In this document: one piece after another, positions 41,036 to 48,726 of the stretch | Layout of the letters: each line of letters begins with the position of its first letter | How positions within the stretch are numbered: the first letter of the stretch is position 1 | Origin: Streptomyces sp. CB01201 | GTDB taxonomy: Bacteria > Actinomycetota > Actinomycetes > Streptomycetales > Streptomycetaceae | DNA length: 64,000 nt | NCBI RefSeq assembly: GCF_002803085.1 | Contig: NZ_NNBJ01000001.1 | Location: 699,040-763,039 of the forward strand | Reading direction: 5' to 3' | Program-made: the position numbers and the translations under genes | The notes under the pieces: generated by a model | What the model saw: only the letters and a program-made list of their open reading frames with translations | Told to the model about the DNA's origin: nothing | Databases searched by the model: none

Positions 41036-41599
41036 GTGAACCCTCTTGAAGCGGAGCCCGTCGTGACTGCCCGGCTCGACCTTGTGCCGCTGGGCATCGG
41101 CCACGCCGAGGAGATGACCGAGGTCCTGGCCGACCCGGCGCTGCACGCCTTCATCGGGGGCGTCCCGGAAAGCGCCGAAGCTCTCCGGGCCCGCTATGAG
41201 CGCCTGGCGAGGGGCTGTCCCGAGCCGGGGGTGTCCTGGCTGAACTGGGTGGTGCGGCTCCGGGACGAGGACTGCTTGACCGGCACGGTCCAGGCAACCG
41301 TCACTGCGTCCGGGCACGGGCGGGTCGCCGAGATCGCCTGGGTGGTGGGAACGGCCTGGCAGGGCCGGGGCATCGCCACGGAAGCGGCACGCGGGCTCGT
41401 GGGCTGGCTCGACCGGCAGTCGGTGCGGACGGTGACGGCCCACATCCACCCCGAGCACCGCGCGTCCGAGGCCGTGGCCGTGGCCGCCGGGCTCACGCTC
41501 ACCGGCATGTGGCAGGACGGAGAGCGCGGGTGGCTGCGCCCGGCCGATCCGCAAGCCGTCGTCGCCCGCGCCAACTCCGCTTCACCCCAAGGGAGTTGA
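41036..41599 (+). CDS. GNAT-family N-acetyltransferase (RimJ/RimL type)
   Basis: This 187-residue protein has a GNAT fold with the acetyl-CoA-binding motif A in VAEIAWVVGTAWQGRGIATEAARGLVGW (Q/RxxGxG/A as QGRGIA) and the RimJ-like start VVTARLDLVPLGIGHAEEM. GTG 41036 is the most plausible start; the upstream open frame is a shadow. The acyl acceptor is unknown. It runs convergent with the SPW-repeat gene. Confidence 0.88.
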   Translation: MNPLEAEPVVTARLDLVPLGIGHAEEMTEVLADPALHAFIGGVPESAEALRARYERLARGCPEPGVSWLNWVVRLRDEDCLTGTVQATVTASGHGRVAEIAWVVGTAWQGRGIATEAARGLVGWLDRQSVRTVTAHIHPEHRASEAVAVAAGLTLTGMWQDGERGWLRPADPQAVVARANSASPQGS

Positions 41600-41711
41600 G
41601 GTGCGGGCGCCGTACGTTCCGCGCGCTGCGGACGGCCGGGCGGACCGGGGCGACGGCAGGTCCTCGTGGAACCGGTGAGGATGCACCGCCGCCGGGGTCG
41701 GTGACCGGACG

Positions 41712-42170
41712 TCAGGCCGGCCTACGGGTTGTCGACCTGCGGTTTCTCGACATCAGCATCCCGCCGGCGACGAGCGAGAACAGGCATACGCACGCGCCCG
41801 TGATGACGTTGCTGAGGATGGCTCCGGTGCCGGCGCTGCGCGCGACGACCCACGGAGAGACGATGAGCCAGGCTCCGAGGAGCAGGACCACGAAGTTCAG
41901 GTCCGTGGACCGCTCCGGGGCCATGGACATGCACAGGCCCAGCACCGCGAGGGCTATGCCGACGACCAGGTTGCTGAGGGCCAAGGTGGGCTTGGCGGCC
42001 GAGAAGTGGACCGTCCAGCCGGAGATCGCTGCGTAAATGCCGGCGAGGATCACGAGTTCCTCGACCGCTGCTACCCCTCGGGTTTCCATCACCTTGGCGT
42101 AGCGGTCCCGCATCTCCGATACATCGGGGTGCCCGGAAATATCACCGGGGCGGTGTGAGACGTCGGCCAT
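41712..42170 (-). CDS. SPW-repeat family membrane protein
   Basis: This 152-residue protein has four hydrophobic helices and two SPW-repeat-like segments, ISGWTVHF near residue 50 and VSPWVV near residue 108, each following a membrane helix. SPW-repeat proteins are common in actinobacteria but have no known function. ATG 42170 has AAGGAGG with an 8-base spacing. The 320-base upstream region to 42491 shows no gene but contains a small inverted repeat GCGACA-CCA-TGTCGC (42213-42227) and is AT-richer than the average. Confidence 0.88.
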   Translation of the reverse strand: MADVSHRPGDISGHPDVSEMRDRYAKVMETRGVAAVEELVILAGIYAAISGWTVHFSAAKPTLALSNLVVGIALAVLGLCMSMAPERSTDLNFVVLLLGAWLIVSPWVVARSAGTGAILSNVITGACVCLFSLVAGGMLMSRNRRSTTRRPA

Positions 42171-42491
42171 CCGACTCGCCTCCTTCTGAAGATCTGCACG
42201 TCTGGCCGCGCTGCGACACCATGTCGCGATCCCCATTGTGCGCTTACATCCCCTTTATGTGTAGTCGGGCGAATGGTGGACCGGGATATCCCGCGAATGT
42301 CGCCCTGGGTGTCCCGGTCGATGCGCAGGGTGTCCGTCGTGCCCCTTTCGTTCCGCGTCTGCGGCTCTTCGGGCGGTGGATCCGTTGTTTCGGGGCGGTT
42401 TTCCGGCGCTGTACGGGGAGTTTCTGCCGGGGGTGCCGGGGCCACGCCCCGTGGTCACCTTCCGGCCATCTGGCAGGAGTAGGACCGGGCC

Positions 42492-43427
42492 ATGTCACAA
42501 ACGACGAGTGCACCGGTGACGTCCCCGGCCGGCTTCTCCGACGTCAAAGGCTGGTTCTGGCCGGCCGATCAACTGCTGTTCGACTGGTTCCTGAAGCGCC
42601 AGGACCGAAGCCCCGAACAGACCGGTGATCTGCTCGAACTCGGCGCCTATTTGGGCAAGAGCGCGATTTTCATCGGCGGATATCTGCGACCGGGCGAGAA
42701 GTTCACGGTCTGTGACCTCTTCGACTCGCCGGCCCCCGACGACCCCAACAGCGCTGAAATGGGAAGGTCGTACTCGACTCTCACCCGGCGTGCCTTCGAA
42801 GCGAATTACCGCGCATTCCATGAGCAGTTGCCCACGGTCGTCCAGGCGCCCACCTCCGTCATCGGTTCGCGCTTGAAGGCGGGCAGCTGCCGCTTCATCC
42901 ATGTCGATGCCTCGCACCTGTACGAGCATGTGCACGGCGACATCCAGGCTGCCAGGGAACTCGCCGCCCCCGACGCGATCGTGGCCTTCGACGACTTCCG
43001 CGCCGAGCACTGCCCGGGGGTGGCCGCGGCGGTATGGGGCGCGGTCGCGACGATGGAGTTGAAGCTCATCTGCATCACCGGCACGAAGGCGTACGGGACT
43101 TGGGGCGACCCCGAGCCGGCCCGTGCCGAACTGCTCGACTGGCTGTCCTCGCGCAAGGACCTGTGGCACGGGGTGGAGGAGGTGGCCGGCGCGCCGCTGA
43201 TCCGGATCGACGGCAAGAAGGCCAAGGCGCCCACCCCGCCCCAGCCGCTGCGCCCCGCACCGCAGACGCCGGAGACGGCGGCAGGGCCGGACGCGCCGGA
43301 GGCTCCGGGTGTGTCGGAGTCCGCCGGGACGCCGACGGCCACCCCCGCCACTTCGACCCCCGCCACTTCCACCCCTGCACCCGCACCCCGGGGCCTGCTC
43401 GCCCGGGCCCTCGGCCGCCGCCGCTGA
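42492..43427 (+). CDS. Class I SAM-dependent methyltransferase (Methyltransf_24 type)
   Basis: This 311-residue protein has a methyltransferase core with the SAM motif LLELGAYLGKSAIFIGGYL, then FTVCDLFDSP, and HVDASHLYEHVHGDIQAARELAAPDAIVAFDDF, which is characteristic of the Methyltransf_24 / TylF-like group. The C-terminal 80 residues are a Pro/Thr/Ala-rich tail ending in a basic RGLLARALGRRR, which looks like a linker or membrane-proximal tail added to the domain. The substrate may be a cell-surface sugar or small molecule; it cannot be stated. Confidence 0.85.
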   Translation: MSQTTSAPVTSPAGFSDVKGWFWPADQLLFDWFLKRQDRSPEQTGDLLELGAYLGKSAIFIGGYLRPGEKFTVCDLFDSPAPDDPNSAEMGRSYSTLTRRAFEANYRAFHEQLPTVVQAPTSVIGSRLKAGSCRFIHVDASHLYEHVHGDIQAARELAAPDAIVAFDDFRAEHCPGVAAAVWGAVATMELKLICITGTKAYGTWGDPEPARAELLDWLSSRKDLWHGVEEVAGAPLIRIDGKKAKAPTPPQPLRPAPQTPETAAGPDAPEAPGVSESAGTPTATPATSTPATSTPAPAPRGLLARALGRRR

Positions 43428-43469
43428 GCAGCGCGGCAGGCGGGCCGGCATACGGCCCCGGCCCCGTCG

Positions 43470-43499
43470 CCGGGCGGCTCGTACGATCGAGCCGCCCGG
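43470..43499. terminator. 12-bp perfect stem-loop
   Basis: CCGGGCGGCTCG (43470-43481) pairs with CGAGCCGCCCGG (43488-43499) around the loop TACGAT, 43 bases after the methyltransferase stop and 42 bases before the stop of the convergent small membrane protein gene. It is a probable bidirectional terminator. Confidence 0.8.
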
Positions 43500-43540
43500 A
43501 GCGCGGGGCCGGGGTTATGGCACCAACTGGCTTGCGCGGC

Positions 43541-43801
43541 CTAGTGGTTGACCACCACGCCGACGCCCTGCTCCTGTCCGAACAGGTCCGTCCAGGAGCC
43601 GAAGAACAAGAAGGAGTTGTTCGTCGCGAGCCCCACGGCGGCGAACACCAGGAACTGCGTCGCGATGAGCAGCCCCAGCCGGCCGATCACCGTCTTCCAG
43701 GTGTGACGTGACAGACGCGGCCACAGCCAGATGGTGACGGCGAACATGACCACCGCGCAGAGCACGGTCAGTGCCAGCACCTTGTTACTCGTGAGACCCA
43801 T
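43541..43801 (-). CDS. Small membrane protein, 86 residues
   Basis: This protein has two hydrophobic helices (VLALTVLCAVVMFAVTIWLW and IGRLGLLIATQFLVFAAVGL) separated by a basic loop (SRHTWKTV), and a polar tail. It is typical of the short membrane proteins that precede secreted alpha/beta-hydrolase (antigen-85-like) genes in Streptomyces, but no such gene is here. Base composition fits a real gene. Function is unknown, and no clear ribosome-binding site precedes the ATG. Confidence 0.65.
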   Translation of the reverse strand: MGLTSNKVLALTVLCAVVMFAVTIWLWPRLSRHTWKTVIGRLGLLIATQFLVFAAVGLATNNSFLFFGSWTDLFGQEQGVGVVVNH

Positions 43802-44000
43802 GGGTCGATAGAACTCTCTGCCAGACGTTCCCCCGGGCGCGCCCGAGTGGCACCGCTCGGGGGTGCTCAGGAGAGTAGACAGGGATGGAGCCGGATCCGT
43901 TCCAGCGCATCACCTCGAATGTGGGGGGCCTGTGGGGCGGCCCGTGAGCGTGCACGCGGGTGAACTCCGGCAGGGCCCCGCCGGGACCCCGCACACGGTG

Positions 44001-44366
44001 TCAGCCCCGCTTGCCGCTCACCGCGTCGAGATACTCCGACACCGCGTCGCGATTGCGGATCAGGCAGTCGATGCGCCGCGTCATGCGGTCGCGTTCGAGG
44101 GTGAGCGTGGCGAGCATCTCCGGCGTCGCGTCCGGAAAGTGGATCGCCCGGGGTTTGTTGAGGCAGGGCAGGATCTGTTTGATGATGCGCGTCGGCAGCC
44201 CGGCATCGAGCAGCCCCCGGATTTGCAGGACCCGGTCGACGAGGTTCTCCTCGTAGTTCCGGTAGCCGTTGGGGGAGCGGCTGGAGATGATCAGGCCTTG
44301 CTCCTCGTAGTACCGCAGCAGCCGACGTGATGTGTCGGTGCGCTCCGAGAGCTCGCCGATGCGCAT
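44001..44366 (-). CDS. MerR-family transcriptional regulator
   Basis: This 121-residue regulator starts directly with the MerR helix-turn-helix MRIGELSERTDTSRRLLRYY and the wing segment LIISSRSPNGYRNY. It then has a dimerisation helix (ENLVDRVLQIRGLLDAGLPTRIIKQILPCL). The short C-terminus has one or two cysteines (ILPCL, RIDCLIR) and could bind a metal or small molecule. The target genes are not evident; neighbouring genes are a small membrane protein and an acetyltransferase. Confidence 0.92.
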   Translation of the reverse strand: MRIGELSERTDTSRRLLRYYEEQGLIISSRSPNGYRNYEENLVDRVLQIRGLLDAGLPTRIIKQILPCLNKPRAIHFPDATPEMLATLTLERDRMTRRIDCLIRNRDAVSEYLDAVSGKRG

Positions 44367-44477
44367 GTGCCCCTCCTCGCGGACGTACGGATCGAGGCGT
44401 CGAGCCTCACACCGGTGTCAAGGTGGGAGCGAGTGTAGGGCAGCGCGAAGCCGGGCCACGGGGGCGAGGCCGGGCGG

Positions 44478-44957
44478 TCACAGATCCCGTACGAAGCGGA
44501 GACCCGGGCGCCCGTTCAATTCGATGTCCCCGACGGGAGTGAAACCGGCACGGGCCAGGACGGCCCGGGACCCGGGATTGTCCAAGGTCGCTCTCGCGGT
44601 CAGCGAGGTGAGCCCGTAGGTCTCGCGGGCCAGCACGCAGACCTCGCGGACGGACGCCGTGGCCAGCCCCCGCCCTGCCGCCCGCTCGGCGATCCGGTAG
44701 CCGAGCTCGGCCGAACCCCCGTCCAGATCAAGCAAGTTGACGCGGCCGAGCACTGCCCCGCCGTCCCCCACCACCAGATGGAAGTAGCACGTGCCCACCT
44801 CCTGCTCGGCCAGCAGTGCCGCGTGGCGGACGTCGAACTCGGCGAAGTAGTCGTCGCCGCGATCCGGGATCGACGCGGCGAAGTAAGCGCGGTTCTCCCG
44901 TTCGAACGCCAGCAGGGCAGGGCCGTGATCGACGCGGAGGAGCTGGAGCTGGGCCAT
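44478..44957 (-). CDS. GNAT-family N-acetyltransferase
   Basis: This 159-residue protein has a RimJ/RimL-like GNAT fold: LLALFERENRAYFAASI at the start (active-site region), then ELGYRIAERAAGRGLATASVREVCVLA with the acetyl-CoA pyrophosphate-binding motif AGRGLA. The C-terminus RAVLARAGFTPVGDIELNG is typical of alanine-N-acetyltransferases. The acceptor is unknown. It is divergent from the ECF42-like sigma factor gene across about 110 bases. Confidence 0.88.
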   Translation of the reverse strand: MAQLQLLRVDHGPALLAFERENRAYFAASIPDRGDDYFAEFDVRHAALLAEQEVGTCYFHLVVGDGGAVLGRVNLLDLDGGSAELGYRIAERAAGRGLATASVREVCVLARETYGLTSLTARATLDNPGSRAVLARAGFTPVGDIELNGRPGLRFVRDL

Positions 44958-45070
44958 GCCGCAAGGCTACGCACCGGGTGCTGTCGGCAGCCCCGGGGGC
45001 GGCGCCCGGGGGAGGCCCGCGGGACGCGCCGCGTCGAGCTTGCCGCGCCCCCGCGGGGCTGTTCTGATGG

Positions 45071-46318
45071 GTGGCCGTGACGGCAGCGAGTGCGACCGAG
45101 ACGGTCGAGGCGGTATTCAGGATCGAGTCCCCGCGGATCATCGCGGGGGTCACCCGCATCGTGCGGGACGTGGGCATCGCGGAGGAGCTCGCGCAGGACG
45201 CGTTGGTCGCCGCACTGGAGCAGTGGCCCGCCTCCGGCGTCCCCGACAACCCGGGCGCCTGGCTCATGACCACCGCCAGGCGCCGCGCCATCGACCTGGT
45301 GCGCCGGAAGGAGGCGTACGCCCGCAAGCTGGCGGAGGTCGGGCGGGCCATCGAGGACTCCCCGCCGCCGGATCCGGCCGAGTTCGACGACCCCGACCGC
45401 ATCGACGACGACCTGCTGCGGCTCATCTTCACCGCCTGCCATCCCGTGCTGTCCACCCCGGCCAGGATCGCGCTCACGCTGCGGCTGCTCGGCGGTCTGA
45501 CCACGCAGGAGATCGCCCGCGCCTTCCTGGTCCCCGAGCCCACCGTCGCCCAGCGCGTCGTCCGCGCCAAACGCTCGCTCGCCAAGGCCGGTGTCCCTTT
45601 CGAGGTGCCGCACGGGGCGGACCGGGAGGCGCGGGTTTCCTCGGTCCTCGAAGTCATCTACCTCATCTTCAACGAGGGGTATTCCGCGACGGCCGGCGAC
45701 GATCTGGTGCGCCCGGCGCTGTGCCAGGACGCGCTGCGGCTGGCGCGCGTCCTGGCCGCCCTGATGCCGAACGAGTCCGAGGCCCACGGCCTGGCAGCCC
45801 TGTTGGAGTTCCAGGCCTCGCGCATCGCGGCCCGCACCGGGCCCGGCGGCCGGCCGGTGCTGCTCGCCGAGCAGAACCGCGCCAAGTGGAACCGCCTGCT
45901 GATCCGGCGCGGCGTCGAGGCCCTGCACCGCGCCGGGGACGGCCCCTACTCCGTGCAGGCCGCCATCGCCGCGTGCCACGCGCACGCCGTCCGGTACGAG
46001 GACACCGACTGGGCGTCGATCGCCCTCCTGTACGGCCGGCTCATGACGTTGACGCCGTCCCCCGTGATCGAGCTGAACCGGGCCGTCGCCGTCGCGATGT
46101 CCCAGGGCCCCGCGGCCGGGCTGCTCCTGGTGGACGCCCTGGCGGACGAACCGGCCTTGCAGGAATACCACTTGCTGCCCAGCGTGCGGGGGGACCTCCT
46201 GGAGCGCCTCGGCCGACGGGCCGAAGCCAAGGCGGAGTTCGAGCGCGCCGCCTCCCTGACCCGCAACGCCCAGGAACGTGAACTGCTGCTGAAACGAGCC
46301 GAGTTGAACGATTCGTAG
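45071..46318 (+). CDS. ECF42-like RNA polymerase sigma factor with DUF6596 domain
   Basis: This 415-residue protein has sigma-70 region 2 (VRDVGIAEELAQDALVAALEQW, PGAWLMTTARRRAIDLVRR) and region 4 (LRLLGGLTTQEIARAFLVPEPTVAQRVVRAKR). A long C-terminal extension of the DUF6596/TPR-like type follows (VLEVIYLIFNEGYSAT, then ELNRAVAVAMSQGP). This is the ECF42 arrangement, which usually lacks a classical anti-sigma factor and sits beside DGPF/YCII-domain genes. No DGPF gene is present in the window, so its regulation is unclear. Starts GTG 45071 or 45077 are both possible. Confidence 0.88.
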   Translation: MAVTAASATETVEAVFRIESPRIIAGVTRIVRDVGIAEELAQDALVAALEQWPASGVPDNPGAWLMTTARRRAIDLVRRKEAYARKLAEVGRAIEDSPPPDPAEFDDPDRIDDDLLRLIFTACHPVLSTPARIALTLRLLGGLTTQEIARAFLVPEPTVAQRVVRAKRSLAKAGVPFEVPHGADREARVSSVLEVIYLIFNEGYSATAGDDLVRPALCQDALRLARVLAALMPNESEAHGLAALLEFQASRIAARTGPGGRPVLLAEQNRAKWNRLLIRRGVEALHRAGDGPYSVQAAIAACHAHAVRYEDTDWASIALLYGRLMTLTPSPVIELNRAVAVAMSQGPAAGLLLVDALADEPALQEYHLLPSVRGDLLERLGRRAEAKAEFERAASLTRNAQERELLLKRAELNDS

Positions 46319-46405
46319 ATGCCCGTACCTGCGCCCATGAGGCCTGGACGACGGGCCTTGACCTGAAAGGGGGTTTGGGGCCGCCACTGCTAGGCTCGCC
46401 CGATC

Positions 46406-47077
46406 ATGGTCACGGGTGGGGTAGTGAGAGACGCGATGGTGGCCGTCCCCGGCGGGCGGGTGACGGTGTCGGACCGGCGGACACAGCGCAGTTGGCAGGT
46501 GGACCTCCCGCCCTACCGGCTCGGGACGTACCCGGTGACCCAGGCGCGCTACGCGCAGGTCACCGGCGACCGGCCGAGCACCGCGCGGGGCGACGGGCTG
46601 CCCGTGGAGGGCGTCTCCTGGCTGGACGCGGTCCAGTACTGCAACGCCCTCTCCCGGCAGGAGGGGTTGACCCCCGTCTATCGCGGAGCGGGGGACGAGG
46701 GCGTTGAATGGGACGCGGCGGGCGACGGGTACCGGCTGCCCAGCGAAGCCGAGTGGGAGCACGCGTGCCGGGCCGGCACGGCGCAGGCGCGCTACGGTCC
46801 GCTCGACGAGATCGCCTGGCACCGCGGCAACTCCGGCGAGCACCCGCACGAGGTGGGCGGCAGGCAGCCCAACGCCTGGGGGCTGCACGACATGCTCGGC
46901 AATGTGTGGGAATGGTGCTGGGACGTCTACGACGCCGAGGTCTACGGCAGCTACCGGGTACTGCGCGGTGGCGGCTGGTTCGACGAGCCCTGGAGCTGCC
47001 GGGCCTCGGTGCGGCGCCGCAGCCATCCGACCTTCCGCATCGACGACGTGGGGTTCCGGGTCGCGCGCTCCGGCTGA
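46406..47077 (+). CDS. SUMF1/EgtB-domain protein, not a true formylglycine-generating enzyme
   Basis: This 223-residue protein has a SUMF1 (FGE-sulfatase) fold: MVAVPGGRVTV near the start, YPVTQARYAQV, YRLPSEAEWEHACRAGT, and GNVWEWCWDVYD. The C-terminal core is LRGGGWFDEPWSCRASVRRR, where bona fide FGEs have a paired Cys-x4-Cys copper site (GGSxLCxxSYC). Only one Cys is present, so formylglycine-generating activity is unlikely; it may instead be a structural or oxidoreductase relative. The start could be 46406 or a later ATG at 46436. Confidence 0.82.
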   Translation: MVTGGVVRDAMVAVPGGRVTVSDRRTQRSWQVDLPPYRLGTYPVTQARYAQVTGDRPSTARGDGLPVEGVSWLDAVQYCNALSRQEGLTPVYRGAGDEGVEWDAAGDGYRLPSEAEWEHACRAGTAQARYGPLDEIAWHRGNSGEHPHEVGGRQPNAWGLHDMLGNVWEWCWDVYDAEVYGSYRVLRGGGWFDEPWSCRASVRRRSHPTFRIDDVGFRVARSG

Positions 47078-47168
47078 ACGACACCTCCACGGAGTGCGGT
47101 GAAGGGGCACTGGCGGGCGGCCGACGTGGGTAGGGTCGGAGCGGGACGGCGTCCGTGAGGAGGACCGG

Positions 47169-48023
47169 TTGACCGATGTGAGCGATGGCTTCGACCCGGC
47201 CGTGCGGCGCATGATGTCGTCCAACGAGGCGAACTGGGATGCCCGCACCCCGGTCCACCTCGCGAGCCGCTTCTACGGAGTCGCCGACGAGAGCGCCGAT
47301 CCCGAGCGCTGGTTCGCCGACCACGAGTGGCGTGACCTCGGTGATCTCGCCGGGCGGGACGTCCTCCATCTCCAGTGCCACCTCGGCACCGAGACCATGG
47401 CGTTCGCCGCCCGTGGCGCCCGCACAGTGGGCCTGGATCTCTCCGGCGCGTCGATCGCGGCCGCCCGCACGCTGGCCGCCGAAGCGGGCCTCGACATCGC
47501 CTACGTCCAGGCCAACGTCTACGACGCGGTCCAGCACCTCCCGGAGCGGCGGTTCGACGTCGTGTACACCGGCAAGGGCGCGCTCTGCTATCTCCCGGAC
47601 CTGCCCCGCTGGGCCGAGACGGTCGCCACTCTCCTGCGTCCCGGCGGACGGCTCCACCTCGCCGAGTTCCACCCGCTGCTCAACTCCCTCGGCCCTTCGC
47701 CCGCCCCCGGCTCCGGCCCCGAACTGCTGCTGCGCAACGACTACTTGGGCGGAAGAGGGCCCGTGCTCCGCGACGCCACGCACACCTACACGGACGGTCC
47801 TGCCGTACAGGGCGCGACCGAGTGCTACGAGTGGATGCACGGACTGGACGAGATCGTCGACGCCGTGCTCGGTGCCGGCCTGAGGCTGGGCCGGCTGAGG
47901 GAGAGCGACGAGCTGCCCTGGCCCCGCTGGCCGCAGATGGTCCGGACCCCGCAGGGCTGGTGGCGGCTGCCCGACAGCGAGCCCCGGATCCCGTTGCTCT
48001 TCACGCTGATCGCGCACCGCTGA
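47169..48023 (+). CDS. Class I SAM-dependent methyltransferase (Methyltransf_25 type)
   Basis: This 284-residue protein carries the motif I-like VLHLQCHLGTETMAFAARG and motif II-like TVGLDLSGASIAAARTLAAEAG, followed by FDVVYTGKGALCYLPDLPRWAE, a post-motif segment with a conserved Tyr-Leu-Pro. This set is usual for a Streptomyces methyltransferase group annotated as UbiE-like. TTG 47169 is chosen because AGGAGG lies five bases upstream. Substrate unknown. Confidence 0.88.
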   Translation: MTDVSDGFDPAVRRMMSSNEANWDARTPVHLASRFYGVADESADPERWFADHEWRDLGDLAGRDVLHLQCHLGTETMAFAARGARTVGLDLSGASIAAARTLAAEAGLDIAYVQANVYDAVQHLPERRFDVVYTGKGALCYLPDLPRWAETVATLLRPGGRLHLAEFHPLLNSLGPSPAPGSGPELLLRNDYLGGRGPVLRDATHTYTDGPAVQGATECYEWMHGLDEIVDAVLGAGLRLGRLRESDELPWPRWPQMVRTPQGWWRLPDSEPRIPLLFTLIAHR

Positions 48024-48726
48024 GTCCCGCGACGGTCCGTACGGCTGCCTGATTGCTCAACTCCCTTGCGTTCCGTTCGATTTGGGGCCGCGGCCGCGGG
48101 GGACACTGCCAACAAGTGCATCTCCGCCGGGCGGTCGGCTCCTGTGCCGACGCGGTGCGAGACGGCCAGTAGGCGGCCCCTGGCCCCAGCGCTCCAGACG
48201 CACACGGACCGCCGTGACGGGAACGGTCGAACCGTGCCGGGTGCGCGGAAACCCGGCGCGGAGTGTCGCCCTCCAGCGGGACGCGGCGGGCACCGGCGAA
48301 GGGCGGCCTACTGTGCGGAGAGGTCGGAGCCGATTATCCCGCGGTGCCGCCGAACCGCGCTCCGAGCGGAGACTTCGCACCGGCACCGCATTCCGCACGA
48401 CCCTGACGTCCATTCATGATGTCCGCGCACGCGCCGGGTTGAAGAACGCCGGGCCGAGTTCAGCAACTCGTCATGTGACACCACCACCGAGTTCCGCGCA
48501 GCTTTCGCTCTTCGTGTGGTTCGTGCGCTTGAGTGGGACATGTTGGCGACCCGGATTTCGGCGCCCTTGGTCCGGCGGCGTGTCGAGGGTTCGGCCATCT
48601 CGCCGTGTTGTATTCCTTGTGCCCGCAATCGGCGGATTCGTGTCACGCAGTTCTTCGGGCCGCCAGGTGGGGAGCCGGAACACCGCTCCCGGCATGGCCG
48701 CATAGCTTTCGAATGAGGGAGTCGAA
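48024..48726. other. 703-bp region with no convincing gene
   Basis: The region between the methyltransferase and the 5'-nucleotidase genes is GC-poorer than its surroundings, and its short open frames lack codon-position GC bias and recognisable domains. It should contain the nucleotidase promoter at its right end. No strong stem-loop, repeat or RNA motif was noticed. Confidence 0.55.

Noticed and set aside
46406..47077. Formylglycine-generating enzyme
   Set aside because: It lacks the paired active-site cysteines, so I name it only as a SUMF1-domain protein.
48419..48716. Small open frames in the 48.0-48.7 kb gap
   Set aside because: Codon-position GC bias is weak, no ribosome-binding site or domain was seen, and both strands give open frames.
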